DNA of 64,000 nt, taken from DATFNV01 sp963827935. GTDB lineage: Bacteria > Planctomycetota > Planctomycetia > Gemmatales > Gemmataceae. Numbering within the stretch: the first letter of the stretch is position 1; each line of letters starts with the position of its first letter. Below, piece by piece: positions 1 through 12,758 of the stretch. A program made the position numbers and the translations under genes. The stretch covers positions 253,486-317,485 of the forward strand of contig CAWHCN010000005.1 in assembly GCA_963827935.1 (NCBI GenBank), given 5' to 3'. Under the pieces are notes generated by a model. It was not told the DNA's origin. It worked only from the letters and a program-made list of their open reading frames with translations, and ran no database searches.

Positions 1-112
1 GGGACCGCCGCACCAACATGCGCAGGTAGGGCTCGTAGTCGGCCACGATCAACTCGGCGGCCGCCATGTCCCCCGCGGAGAGACGCTCCAAGAGTTGATC
101 GAGAGAATCCAT
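1..112 (-). CDS. ECF-type sigma factor, N-terminal fragment
   Basis: The gene runs off the left edge, so only about 37 residues are visible, starting MDSLDQLLERLSAGD and continuing with AAAELIVADYEPYLRMLV. The pattern LLxRLxxGDxxAAxxLxxxYxPxLxxLVRR is the usual start of planctomycete ECF sigma-70 factors (region 2 entry helix). Its ATG lies 5 bases after the stop of the upstream membrane-protein gene, so the two are probably co-transcribed, a common layout for a sigma factor and a signalling partner. Family assignment rests on this short stretch only. Confidence 0.6.
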   Translation of the reverse strand, partial: MDSLDQLLERLSAGDMAAAELIVADYEPYLRMLVRRS

Positions 113-117
113 GGGGT

Positions 118-938
118 TTATTCCTCTTCGCTAAGCCACGTGTCCCGCCCAGGCACGCTGCCAGCGCAGGGCGCAGCTCGACGGTTGAAGCGCTGTTGCC
201 AGATGCGGACGGTGGCCAGGGTGGTGGTTGTCAGGACAACCAACCAAGGCCCGAAGCGGGCAAAGAGCGGCCCGGGCTCGCCGCCTTCTCCGATCCTGGA
301 AAGGCACGTGAAGAACTCATCGACGTTGCGCTGCAGCAGTGCGGCATCGAATGGCAGCCCGCATTCGAGCAGGGCACCCACCCGCGCCGAGAGACCGGGT
401 GAGGCCGACCGATCGGGAGGGTCAGCGGCGACGAACGGCTCGGCTTCCGGGCGCACCTCGACCTGGTCCGCCTGGGAGGCAACAGCGCCGGCGCTGGCCC
501 TGTCCTCGGCGATGTGCTGAGTAGCTGGGCTCGCACTGGCGAGCATCTCCGCCGCCGGCCCCACCACCGGTGCGGCTTTTTCGGAGGTTGGATCACCCGG
601 GCCCGGAGCCGCTGGACGGCCAGCCGCCGCGGGGGTTCGCGCTGGGGCCGAAGGATCGGTGAGTATCGAGTCGGCGCGGACGACAAGGACTCGCTGAACG
701 CGGCCCGATGGAATTCAGCCGTCTCCCGTTCGGGGGAGGCATCGTGATCCAAATCGGCGGTTCGAGCGGTGACGTCTAACTTGTTAAATTGGTTGGCGTC
801 AAGCAGCGCCTGGCCACTTCTGGGAGGCGCCATGAACAGCAGCATTCCAGGCCCGGCCGTCGTGAGGAGGGTCCGCTGTTCGAGCGGCTCGACCTCGGGC
901 CGACGAGAACGGCCATGGCGTCGCACGGCTTCATCCAT
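118..938 (-). CDS. LEPR-type surface/membrane protein with one C-terminal TM helix (frameshifted)
   Basis: The protein starts MDEAVRRHG after a strong Shine-Dalgarno (GGAGG, 9 bases before the ATG at 938); a TTG at 944 is less well spaced. Residues ~14-26 contain VEPLEQRTLLT, the LEPR/XLL-type motif found near the N-terminus of many planctomycete exported proteins. The frame is lost near 560-600; the other frame then gives a plausible continuation with a proline/alanine-rich region, LSARVGALLECGLPFDAALL, and a hydrophobic helix GPWLVVLTTTTLATVRIW close to the end. I read this as one ~270-residue gene with one indel. No enzymatic domain is recognisable. It lies just upstream of the ECF sigma gene, so an anti-sigma or sensor role is possible but only inferred. 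Confidence 0.5.
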
Positions 939-1210
939 GAACAATCACCTCCTTCCGTGGCCAGGGCCATGCAGGACGCCCACCACGAGACCGGCAACTA
1001 TTAGACTGCATTGGGGGATTGGTGGCAACCCCGGTGGGGCAGAGTCAAGCGCAACGTGTCGGCGCCACCTGTTGTTGTGCCGCTACTCGGCGACGGCCCT
1101 GCATGGACTCGATCTGATGGCGCCGAACCGCGTATCTTGTCACACCTTCTCACGAGGGTTACCCTTGGGTATCGTGTTCAGCTGCCTCGAACTCTCACCT
1201 CAGGCATTCC

Positions 1211-5435
<4,225 letters not shown>

Positions 5436-5569
5436 TGGTTCCGCTAGGTAGCCTGCGGCGCCAGCCAAGGGCGAATCGGGCCGGCCTTGGCTGGCACCGC
5501 GGGCTCGCAGAGGTGCCGTCATTGCTTCCAACCTGCTGCTGAATCTCCCGCCGGCTGGCCGAAGGTGAT

Positions 5570-6052
5570 TTATCTTTCCGCTTGCAGGTGCGCCTCGACG
5601 AACCAGAGCCACTTGTCGATGCCGCGCGACACTTCCGTGAACAGGTCGGCCGTGTCCAGGTCGCCGAGGTCGTTGGACTGGTCGATGGCCTTGCGTGCCG
5701 CCTTGCCGAATGCCGCCAGGGCCGATGACAGGGCATCAACGTGGCTGCGCCCGTCCACCGCGTTCGCCGGGTATTCGGACAGCGAGGTTCGCTTCGCCAC
5801 CATGCGGGCCGTCCCCTCGGCGACGCCGCCGAGCTGCACCGCCCGTTCGGCGATGAGGTCCACGTAGTCCTCCACCTCCTCGTTGATCTTGTCGAACAGC
5901 TCGTGCAGGCCGATGAAGTGGGGTCCCTTGACGTTCCAGTGGGCCTGCTTGGTTTGCGTCTGCAGATCGATGCAGTCGGCAAGCCGCGCGTTGAGAAGCT
6001 CGATCGCCTTGACACGGGTTCCCTCGGAAAGGTCGTTCTTGGTCTTGAACAT
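5570..6052 (-). CDS. dps: Dps-family ferritin-like DNA protection protein
   Basis: This 160-residue protein has the length and four-helix pattern of Dps. The inter-subunit ferroxidase residues are visible: His38 in QAHWNVKG, His50, and Asp54/Glu58 in HELFDKINEEVEDYVD. Dps dodecamers oxidise and store iron using H2O2 and shield DNA in stationary phase or oxidative stress. A good Shine-Dalgarno (AAGGAG) precedes the ATG. The gene stands alone, next to a hydrolase remnant on the same strand, with no other stress gene beside it. The C-terminus ends shortly after KWLWFVEAHLQ, as is normal for the family. Confidence 0.93.
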   Translation of the reverse strand: MFKTKNDLSEGTRVKAIELLNARLADCIDLQTQTKQAHWNVKGPHFIGLHELFDKINEEVEDYVDLIAERAVQLGGVAEGTARMVAKRTSLSEYPANAVDGRSHVDALSSALAAFGKAARKAIDQSNDLGDLDTADLFTEVSRGIDKWLWFVEAHLQAER

Positions 6053-6065
6053 GGTGAATCTCCTT

Positions 6066-6395
6066 TACTCGTGACAGGTCGTTCGGGTTGACGGACGGAG
6101 ACGGTCCAGGCCAGGCCTTCGGGAAGGCCAGCAGATCGGCATTGACCTGGTCCTTGTGAGTCGAGCACAGCCCGTGCGCGCGCCCGGATAGATTTTCAGC
6201 GTGGCGCCCTTGATCACCTTTGACGAACGCAGGGCCGCAGCGCCGATGGGTACAATTTGGTCATCGTCGCCGTGAATGACCAGGGTCGGCACGTCGAATT
6301 TCTTGAGATCTTCGCTGAAGTCCGTCTCGGAGAGGGCCTTGATGGAGTCGAAGACGCCCTTGAAACCCCCGATCAGCGTCATGTCTGACGAGCTG
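6066..6395 (-). pseudogene. Remnant of an alpha/beta hydrolase (non-heme haloperoxidase type)
   Basis: Only the C-terminal third of a chloroperoxidase-like alpha/beta hydrolase remains. FKGVFDSIKALSETDFSEDL and VPTLVIHGDDDQIVPI are the conserved late strand with its catalytic Asp. The stretch ending YPGA should be followed by the catalytic His region; this appears only after a frame change near 6180 (GLCSTHKDQVNADLLAF). The N-terminal ~180 residues, with the nucleophile Ser, are absent, and upstream sequence to 6550 shows nothing homologous. It is a deletion remnant and not functional. Confidence 0.65.
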
Positions 6396-6553
6396 CGCGA
6401 GCGGCCGGCTTGATCAGCTTCCGAGCAGCGAACCCTCCGCGGCACTCGCCTCCCGCCGATTCGCATCGTCTCCCAACACCTGCGAATTCGCCAGTACCTG
6501 CGGTATTGCGCTAATCTCTCAGGCACTGGCGGGCCCGGCGGTGGGGATGTAAA

Positions 6554-7702
6554 ATGCCACTTTACGCCGATCATTCTGCTGGCAAGGGGATCGATCCATG
6601 GCTCGCACGTCCTTCGTTCGCGTGGATTCTTCTCGGGCTTTGCCTTTCACGGCCGGCTCTTGCCGACGAACCGACCTCGATTCCCCGCGCAACAACGCCG
6701 CAGGTCCACCAGACGGTCGATCGCGCCATTGGATACATGCAGACCGAAAGTGCCGCCTGGTTGAACGCGCGCAAATGCGCCGCCTGCCATCACGTGCCGA
6801 TGCCGCTTTGGGCGCTGAGCGAAGCCGACCGGCAGGGGTACGCGATCGACAAGAAATTCGTGGCGGATACGACCGAGTCCTTGCTGGGCAGCAAGGACAA
6901 GTTGATGGCCTCGAAGATCTTTCCCAATCCGGCTGATCCACCCGACCCGCGCCCCCAGGGTCGAGGGCTGAACATGGGGCTCCCGTTCCTGGCCGTCGCT
7001 GCACAGTCGTTGCCCTCGCTGAAAGAGGGACAAAAACAAAGCCTGAAGCTGATCGCGGAGGAAATCGTCAAGAAGCAGCAACCAGACGGTTCGTGGGAGT
7101 TCTTTGCCACTCTCAGGCGACCGCCGATCAACGAAAGCCAGACCACCGACGCCGCCTGGATCATCATGGCGCTCGAGGGGGAAACGGGACCCGACGCGCC
7201 GGAATCGCAGCGGGCGGCGCTGTCGAAAGCGATCGCCTGGCTCGACGCTGCCAAGCTCTCCGACATCCATCAAGACAAGGTCCTGAAGGTGCTGCTGGGG
7301 GTTCGCTCCGCCAAGCCGCGCAAAACGATGCAAACGACGATCGACGAGTTGCTTGCACTGCAACGCGCCGACGGTGGCTGGAGCCAGACCGTCCCGGAAT
7401 TGAAGAGCGACGCCTTTGCCACCGGCCAGACTTTGTATGTCTTGTCGCTCGCCGGTTATACGGCCGAACGACCCGAAATCAAGCGAGGGATTGACTTCCT
7501 GGTCGCCACGCAAAAGCCGGACGGCAGTTGGCCGATGATTTCTCGATCGACCCCCGATGGTTCGCCCGGGAGCTCGAAACTATTGACGCCGATCACCTGC
7601 GCCGCCAGCTCCTGGGCCACGCTCGGCCTGGCGAGACTTGTGCCGAAGGGAAAACCCGCCAAGGCCGACGCTGATCGTTCGGCGGCCCAGGGATTGAGGT
7701 AG
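6554..7702 (+). CDS. Secreted alpha/alpha-toroid (prenyltransferase/squalene-cyclase-like) protein with a CxxCH motif
   Basis: The 382-residue protein has an N-terminal signal sequence (FAWILLGLCLSRPALA, predicted cleavage after ALA). Repeats of the type QQPDGSWEF, QRADGGWSQ and QKPDGSWPM are the QxxxGxW-like turns of the terpene cyclase/prenyltransferase toroid fold. Residues ~75-80 read KCAACHH, a c-type heme attachment motif (CxxCH), placed early in the mature protein. The cyclase DxDD catalytic motif was not seen, so this is more likely a periplasmic structural or redox protein than a cyclase. The start is uncertain: the Shine-Dalgarno before the ATG is weak. The gene stands alone between minus-strand units. 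Confidence 0.7.
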   Translation: MPLYADHSAGKGIDPWLARPSFAWILLGLCLSRPALADEPTSIPRATTPQVHQTVDRAIGYMQTESAAWLNARKCAACHHVPMPLWALSEADRQGYAIDKKFVADTTESLLGSKDKLMASKIFPNPADPPDPRPQGRGLNMGLPFLAVAAQSLPSLKEGQKQSLKLIAEEIVKKQQPDGSWEFFATLRRPPINESQTTDAAWIIMALEGETGPDAPESQRAALSKAIAWLDAAKLSDIHQDKVLKVLLGVRSAKPRKTMQTTIDELLALQRADGGWSQTVPELKSDAFATGQTLYVLSLAGYTAERPEIKRGIDFLVATQKPDGSWPMISRSTPDGSPGSSKLLTPITCAASSWATLGLARLVPKGKPAKADADRSAAQGLR

Positions 7703-7754
7703 CCGACAGCGACTAGCTCCACGTCTGTACTGGCCGGTTTCGGTTGCCGCCGCG

Positions 7755-9233
7755 TCACGCCCGCTTGGCGATCAGACGCTCGGCCAGGTCGAACAGCGCT
7801 TCCACCGCCAGGGCCATGAGCGCGGCGGGAATGGCGCCTTCCAGCATGAGCGGGACGTCGAACTTGTCGATGCCGCGGAGGATCGGGCTGCCGTAGCCGC
7901 CGGCGCCGATGAAGCCGCCGAGCGTCGCGGTGCCGACGTTGATCACCGCCGCGGTCTTTACCCCCGCCAGGATCATTGGGGCGGCCAGGGGCAATTCAAT
8001 CCGCCAGAGAATCGCCCACCGCGGTAGGCCCAGCGCCTCGGCCGACTCGCGGAGCGATTCAGGGATCCCCTGGATTCCCGCGTGAGTGTTACGGACGATC
8101 GGCAGCAGGCTGTACAGGAACAGGGCGGCCACCGCCGGCGGGGCGCCGGTGCCGCGGCCGACCAGCCACATCATCACCGGGATCATGAACAGCAGCAGGG
8201 CCAGGGACGGAATCGTTTGCAGCACGCCGGTCGCGGCGAGGATGCCGCGGCCCAGGGACGGGCGGCGGGCGGCCAGCACCCCCAGCGGGACCGCGATCAG
8301 TACCGCCGCCAGCAGCGAGGGGACGACCAGTGTCAGATGCTCGATCGTCGTGGTGACCAACCGCTGGACGAGCGTGTCATCGGCGGACGTTTCGCCGAGG
8401 CCGAGCTTCTCATTCAAGAACGTGGCGGCGACCTGGGTTTCGCTCGCCTTGTCGACCTGGACCCGGCTGTTAAGCCGCTGCATGTCCGCCTCGGTGACCC
8501 GGCCTTCGAGCCGGCGCAACTGCGCGACCACACCCGGATGCCGCGTCTCGAGATCGGCCCGGTAGAGCCAGACGGCTTCGTAGGTCGGGAAGAACCGGCG
8601 GTCGTCGTCCAGCACCAGCAGGTCGTACTGGGCTATCTCGCCATCCGTCGTGTACAGCTCCATCAAGTCGATGGCTTTCTCGACCAGGGCCCGGTACGCC
8701 AGCGTGTGATTCATCCCCTGCACGTTGGTTTGAGGCAAGCCGTAGTGTTGTTTCAGGCCCGGCCAGCCGTCCGGGCGGTCGAGGAACTCGTGGATGAACC
8801 CCAGCCGCAGTTCCGGGTGCATTCGGAGATCGGAGATGGAGCGGATGCCCTTGGCGGCGGCCACGTCCTTGCGCATTCCCAGGGCGTAGTTATTGCGGAA
8901 GCCGAGCGGCCGGCTCATCTGAATGCCGTGCGCGGCGAGCGCGGCGGCCAGGTCGGGCGGGTCGGCCCTGAGGATTTGATGGGTGATGGTCCCGGTGTAT
9001 TCGGGGTAAACGTCGATGTCGCCCTGGGTGAGGGCCAGCCAAAGGGCGGGGGTGCCGCCGAGGTCGTCGCGGCGGGCCTCGACCCCGGCCTGCCGTGCGA
9101 GCTGCGCCGCCATTTCGCCGAGGATCACCGACTCGGTGAATTTCTTCGATCCGACCACGACTACCGCCTTCGGCGGGCGGGTGCCGGAACAGCCAGCGAA
9201 CAGCACCAGGGCGACGAGGGCGAGTCGAGTCAC
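7755..9233 (-). CDS. ABC importer, fused substrate-binding lipoprotein and permease (osmoprotectant/EgtU type)
   Basis: The 492-residue protein starts with a lipoprotein signal (LVALVLFAGC, lipobox Cys15). A type II binding domain follows to ~residue 290, with GSKKFTESVILGEM near its start and VYPEYTGTITHQIL, hallmarks of the OpuBC/ProX betaine-binding group. The last ~200 residues form an MetI-type permease with several hydrophobic helices and the EAA-like loop ESLRESAEALGLPRWAILWR. It overlaps the upstream ATPase gene by 4 bases (ATGA), so the two are translationally coupled. Sitting downstream of egtB and egtD suggests ergothioneine as substrate, as for EgtU, but in EgtU the permease half comes first. 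Betaine or choline remains possible. Confidence 0.85.
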   Translation of the reverse strand: MTRLALVALVLFAGCSGTRPPKAVVVVGSKKFTESVILGEMAAQLARQAGVEARRDDLGGTPALWLALTQGDIDVYPEYTGTITHQILRADPPDLAAALAAHGIQMSRPLGFRNNYALGMRKDVAAAKGIRSISDLRMHPELRLGFIHEFLDRPDGWPGLKQHYGLPQTNVQGMNHTLAYRALVEKAIDLMELYTTDGEIAQYDLLVLDDDRRFFPTYEAVWLYRADLETRHPGVVAQLRRLEGRVTEADMQRLNSRVQVDKASETQVAATFLNEKLGLGETSADDTLVQRLVTTTIEHLTLVVPSLLAAVLIAVPLGVLAARRPSLGRGILAATGVLQTIPSLALLLFMIPVMMWLVGRGTGAPPAVAALFLYSLLPIVRNTHAGIQGIPESLRESAEALGLPRWAILWRIELPLAAPMILAGVKTAAVINVGTATLGGFIGAGGYGSPILRGIDKFDVPLMLEGAIPAALMALAVEALFDLAERLIAKRA

Positions 9234-9976
9234 GTCGCCTCCTGGGGAACCTGCGGGCCGCGCTGGGCCTGGATGAACCGGGTGACGAAGGGGTCGGCCG
9301 GGTGATGCCAGAGGTCCGCCGGGCTCCCCTCCTGAACGATCTGCCCCTCGCGCAACAGGACGACGCGGTCGGCAAAGAAGACGGCCTCGCCGAGGTCATG
9401 GGTGACGAGCACCACCGTCTTACCGAGTGAGCGGAAAATGTCGCGCAGGTCGGCTTGCAGATCGGCCCGCACCAGCGGGTCGAGGGCCGCCAGCGGTTCG
9501 TCGAGGAGGAGCGCGGCTGGGTCGAGCATGAGGGCCCGGATCAGTCCGACCCGCTGCCGTTGCCCGCCGGAAAGCTGATGCGGATAGCGGGCCAAGCCAT
9601 CAGCCGGAAATCGTGTCAAGGCGGTAAGGTCGTTGACGCGGGCGTCGATCCGCGGGCGGTCCCAACCGAGGTAGCGGGCCATCAGCGCGACATTCCCTCG
9701 CGCGGTCAAATGGGGGAACAATCCGCCGTCCTGGATGACGTACCCAGTTCGCTGGCGGACCTGCCGGATGGACGCCGGCGTGACCGCGGTGCCGTCAAAC
9801 GCGACCGTTCCGGTGTCCGCGGCCACCAGCCCAATCAGTAGCCGCAACAGCGTGGACTTGCCGCACCCGCTCGGTCCAATGAGCACGGTGCTCCGGCCGG
9901 CTGGCACGGCCAGCGTGACCGGGCCGAGGACCGGCCGGCCGGCGTACCGCTTCGACACCCCATTCAGGTGAAACAT
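9230..9976 (-). CDS. ABC importer ATP-binding protein (osmoprotectant/EgtV type)
   Basis: This 248-residue ATPase has Walker A (GPSGCGKSTLLR), Q-loop, signature LSGGQRQRVGL, Walker B (LLLDEPLAALDP) and H-loop (VLVTHD). It lacks the C-terminal CBS pair found on OpuCA/ProV proteins that sense ionic strength, which argues slightly against osmoregulated uptake and fits an EgtV-like role. It is coupled by a 4-base overlap to the binding-protein/permease gene and follows the DUF427 gene by only 9 bases, so all three probably share a transcript. Confidence 0.9.
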   Translation of the reverse strand: MFHLNGVSKRYAGRPVLGPVTLAVPAGRSTVLIGPSGCGKSTLLRLLIGLVAADTGTVAFDGTAVTPASIRQVRQRTGYVIQDGGLFPHLTARGNVALMARYLGWDRPRIDARVNDLTALTRFPADGLARYPHQLSGGQRQRVGLIRALMLDPAALLLDEPLAALDPLVRADLQADLRDIFRSLGKTVVLVTHDLGEAVFFADRVVLLREGQIVQEGSPADLWHHPADPFVTRFIQAQRGPQVPQEAT

Positions 9977-9985
9977 GGTGCGGCG

Positions 9986-10270
9986 TCAGCCCTCCACCAA
10001 CACGCCCTTCCAGAAGGCGACGTGGCCCGCGATCTCCTTTGCCGCGTCTTTCGGATGGGGATAATACCAGGCGGCGTCCGGATTCTGCTTGCCGCCCACC
10101 TCGATGGTGTAGTAACTCGCCGTGCCTTTCCAACCGCAGACGGTCTGAGTAGGGCTCGGCCGAAAGTACTCCTTGTGAATCGCGTCGGCGGGGAAGTAGT
10201 GGTTTCCCTCGACCACGATGGTGCGGTCGGACTCGGCCAGGACAGCCCCGTTCCAGGTCGCCTTCGGCAT
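9986..10270 (-). CDS. DUF427 domain protein
   Basis: The 94-residue protein starts MPKATWNGAVLAESD after GGAG seven bases upstream. The motifs YFPADAIHKEYFRPS, CGWKGTASYYTIEV and AAWYYPHPKDAAKEI are diagnostic of DUF427, a small beta-rich family of unknown biochemical function. An open frame extends further upstream, but it would run through a palindromic repeat and lacks protein-like sequence, so I use the internal ATG. It lies between egtD and the ABC ATPase on the same strand, so it may accompany ergothioneine metabolism; that link is inference. Confidence 0.88.
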   Translation of the reverse strand: MPKATWNGAVLAESDRTIVVEGNHYFPADAIHKEYFRPSPTQTVCGWKGTASYYTIEVGGKQNPDAAWYYPHPKDAAKEIAGHVAFWKGVLVEG

Positions 10271-10320
10271 AATCGAGCTCCGGTGATTCGTTTCTGTGCT
10301 TTCCGTTTCCCGCGCTCGAT

Positions 10321-10377
10321 ACGAGCCGGAAGCGTAAGCGACGGAACGACTGACCGTCGCTAACGCTTCCGGCTCGT
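10321..10377. repeat. Palindromic element, 24-bp arms, family also inside mfd
   Basis: The arms cgagccggaagcgtaagcg... (from 10322) and its complement (10354-10377) differ at one position and flank a 9-base loop. It lies between egtD and the DUF427 gene. The same arm sequence, with gcgttagcgacgg, recurs inside the mfd reading frame at 29277-29334. It could act as an RNA hairpin separating egtBD from the transporter genes. Confidence 0.85.
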
Positions 10378-10391
10378 GTTGTCGATTCTGC

Positions 10392-11336
10392 TCAAATGCT
10401 GGTGAGATAGAGCACCGCGAAGAAGTTCTGCTCGTCGGTCCAGACATCGTCCGTTCGCAGCCCGCACCGGGCGGCCCGAGACTTCAACTCCGCAAGGTTG
10501 TATTTGTAGGAGTTTTCAGTGTGGATCGTTTCCCCCACTTTGATGCGGAACTCCGCGTCGCCGATCCGGACTTGCTGGTCAGATAGACTGACTAGGTGCA
10601 TCTCGATGCGCGAGCGTTCGCGGTTGTAGAACGCCCGGTGTCGAAAGGCGGCGAGGTCGAAATCGGCCGCCAGTTCGCGGTTGATGCGAACCAGCAGGTT
10701 GCGGTTGAATGCCGCGGTCACGCCCCGCCGGTCGTTGTAGGCGGCCTCGATGACGCGCGGGTCTTTTTGCAGATCGACGCCGAGCAACAGCCCGCCGCCT
10801 CGGCCCACCAGCCCGGCGATCCGGCGGAGCAGCTGATTGGCCTTCGCCGGGTCGAAATTCCCGATCGTCGAGCCGGGAAAGTAGACGACGCGCCGGGCCG
10901 CCGGTACGTCCGGAAGCGGGAACTCCTCGGTGAAGTCGGCGCAGAGCGGCAGCACCGCCAGGTCCGGATGTTCCTGGACCAACGCGGCGGCGGCCGCGTG
11001 AAGGTGGCTGCCGGACAGATCGACCGGAACGTAGCCGGCAGGCCGGTGCAACCGGTCGAGCAGCAACCGGACCTTGACCAGACTGCCGGCGCCGAGTTCG
11101 ACCAGCAGGCACTGCGGGCCGCACCACGCGGCCATCCGGTCGGCGTTCTGCCTCATGATGCCGAGTTCGGTCCGCGTCAGGTAGTAATCGTCGAGTTCGG
11201 TGATGCGGTCGAACAGGTAGGAGCCGGCGTTGTCGTAGAAGTATTTGGCCGGAAGTTCCTTCTGCGGCCGGCCGAGGCCGGCCAGTACGTCGTCCAGGAA
11301 GGTGTCGGTCTGGGTCGGCAGTGCGGCGGTGCTCAT
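10392..11336 (-). CDS. egtD: L-histidine N-alpha-methyltransferase EgtD
   Basis: EgtD trimethylates histidine to hercynine with SAM, the first step of ergothioneine synthesis. The 314-residue protein has the family's length and motifs: KELPAKYFYDNAGSYLFDRI, ELDDYYLTRTELGI, the SAM-site VELGAGSLVKVRLLL, and VYFPGSTIGNF. Substrate-site segments such as AAYNDRRGVTAAFNRNLL are also conserved. The start at 11336 overlaps the egtB stop by 4 bases (ATGA), so the pair is translationally coupled; an open frame continues upstream but is inside egtB. The C-terminus FFAVLYLTSI is complete. Confidence 0.94.
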   Translation of the reverse strand: MSTAALPTQTDTFLDDVLAGLGRPQKELPAKYFYDNAGSYLFDRITELDDYYLTRTELGIMRQNADRMAAWCGPQCLLVELGAGSLVKVRLLLDRLHRPAGYVPVDLSGSHLHAAAAALVQEHPDLAVLPLCADFTEEFPLPDVPAARRVVYFPGSTIGNFDPAKANQLLRRIAGLVGRGGGLLLGVDLQKDPRVIEAAYNDRRGVTAAFNRNLLVRINRELAADFDLAAFRHRAFYNRERSRIEMHLVSLSDQQVRIGDAEFRIKVGETIHTENSYKYNLAELKSRAARCGLRTDDVWTDEQNFFAVLYLTSI

Positions 11337-12568
11337 GGGCGTACATCCTTCGCAAATCGGATGCCGGAGAACTGCCAGCGGGCGCTGGGCGGAAAAAAGT
11401 TTCGATAGGTCAGGCGGACATGGCCGGCCGGAGTCACGCACGACCCACCGCGCAGGACCATTTGGTTACACATGAATTTACCATTGTACTCCCCCAGGGC
11501 CCCGGCTGCCGGATGGTAGCCAGGGTACGCGATGTATGGGCTCGCCGTCCACTCCCACACATCCCCGAAGAACTGCCCATCGCCCGGGTCTGGAGCCGGG
11601 TGAAAGCGACCGGCGTCGAGGAAGTTTCCCGCCGCGGCGCGCCCTTCGACCGCGATTTCCCATTCTGCCTCCGTCGGCAACCGCGCCCCGGCCCACCGGG
11701 TGAACGCATCTGCCTCATAGTAGCTGACGTGGCAAACCGGCTCGGCCAAGTCGAGAGGCCGCGTCCCGCGGAGCGTAAAGATCGACCAGCCGTCCGCCCT
11801 ACGCTCCCAGTATAGCGGGGCCGTCCAGCCGTTGAGCTGCCGAGCCGCCCAGCCGTCGGAGAGCCACAGCGTCGGCCGGTCATACCCACCGTCTTCCATG
11901 AATGCGAGGAACTCGCCCGCGGTGACCGGCCGCGCTGCTATCTCGAAACTCTCCACAAAAACCCGATGCCGCGGCGACTCGTTGTCGAACGCGAACCCCT
12001 CGCCGGCGAAGCCGATCGACCGAACCCCGGCCGCATGCGCTTGCCATCGCTGTGGGGTCGCCGTGGCCGGTGGCGTGGACCACGGCGGCGCGTAGACGGG
12101 GTGCAACGGATTCAATCCGAACGCGTGTTTCAGGTCGGTGAGCAAGAGTTCCTGGTGCTGTTGTTCGTGGTTCAGTCCCAGCTCGACCAGCGGTGCGACC
12201 ACCCCAGCAGCCCGCTGGAGAACGCGCTCCATCCGCTCATCGACCGCTTGCCGATAGACATACACCTCCGCCACGGTGGGGCGGGACAACAGGCCTCGGG
12301 CCGGCCTCGGCCAGCGGTCGCCGACCGCTTCGTAGTAGGAATTGAAGAGCGATCGGAACTGTGGATGATGAGGTTGGAAGTTGGGTTCGTGATCGGCAAG
12401 AACAAACGTCTCGAAGAACCAGGTGGTATGGGCCAGATGCCACTTGGGCGGGCTGCAATCGGGCATCGACTGTAGCCCGTAGTCTTCCACGTGGAGCGGC
12501 TCGCACAGCCGGTCGGACAACCGGCGAACTTCACGGTACCGGGCGGCCAGCGATTGCAGGTCGGCCAT
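11333..12568 (-). CDS. egtB: Hercynine sulfoxide synthase EgtB
   Basis: EgtB is the non-heme iron enzyme that joins hercynine to a thiol donor through C-S bond formation. The N-terminal DinB-like helical domain carries the iron ligands in KWHLAHTTWFFE and NHEQQHQELLLTD. The C-terminal FGE-like domain shows RPVTAGEFLAFM, RLPTEAEWEIA, GDVWEWTASPY and VLRGGSCVT. Length (~411 residues) fits. The ATG at 12568 (MADLQSLAARYR) has a GAGG 5 bases upstream; an alternative ATG lies at 12604. Dependence on cysteine or gamma-glutamylcysteine cannot be read from sequence. No egtA, egtC or egtE is seen nearby, so sulfoxide lyase activity must come from elsewhere. Confidence 0.94.
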   Translation of the reverse strand: MADLQSLAARYREVRRLSDRLCEPLHVEDYGLQSMPDCSPPKWHLAHTTWFFETFVLADHEPNFQPHHPQFRSLFNSYYEAVGDRWPRPARGLLSRPTVAEVYVYRQAVDERMERVLQRAAGVVAPLVELGLNHEQQHQELLLTDLKHAFGLNPLHPVYAPPWSTPPATATPQRWQAHAAGVRSIGFAGEGFAFDNESPRHRVFVESFEIAARPVTAGEFLAFMEDGGYDRPTLWLSDGWAARQLNGWTAPLYWERRADGWSIFTLRGTRPLDLAEPVCHVSYYEADAFTRWAGARLPTEAEWEIAVEGRAAAGNFLDAGRFHPAPDPGDGQFFGDVWEWTASPYIAYPGYHPAAGALGEYNGKFMCNQMVLRGGSCVTPAGHVRLTYRNFFPPSARWQFSGIRFAKDVRP

Positions 12569-12758
12569 CGCATCCTCTGGGTCTGGAACCCGTGCCGGAT
12601 TCACAAGCCCGCGGCAGGGCGCGGAAGAGCTCCTCGATCATCCATAGTGATGGTAGCAAGGCCCGTCGGCGATGGCACGACGCGGCCAGCCCGGCCTGGC
12701 GAACCTAACATAGTTCACGGGACACCGTCCGCCAGAACAAGTCGGAGGGAGGTCGAAC

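Noticed and set aside
1011..1210. In-frame upstream extension of the kinase gene
   Set aside because: Residues are not protein-like, and the natural start MPGDVLLDEALVQ lies in another frame joined by a one-base insertion near 1288.
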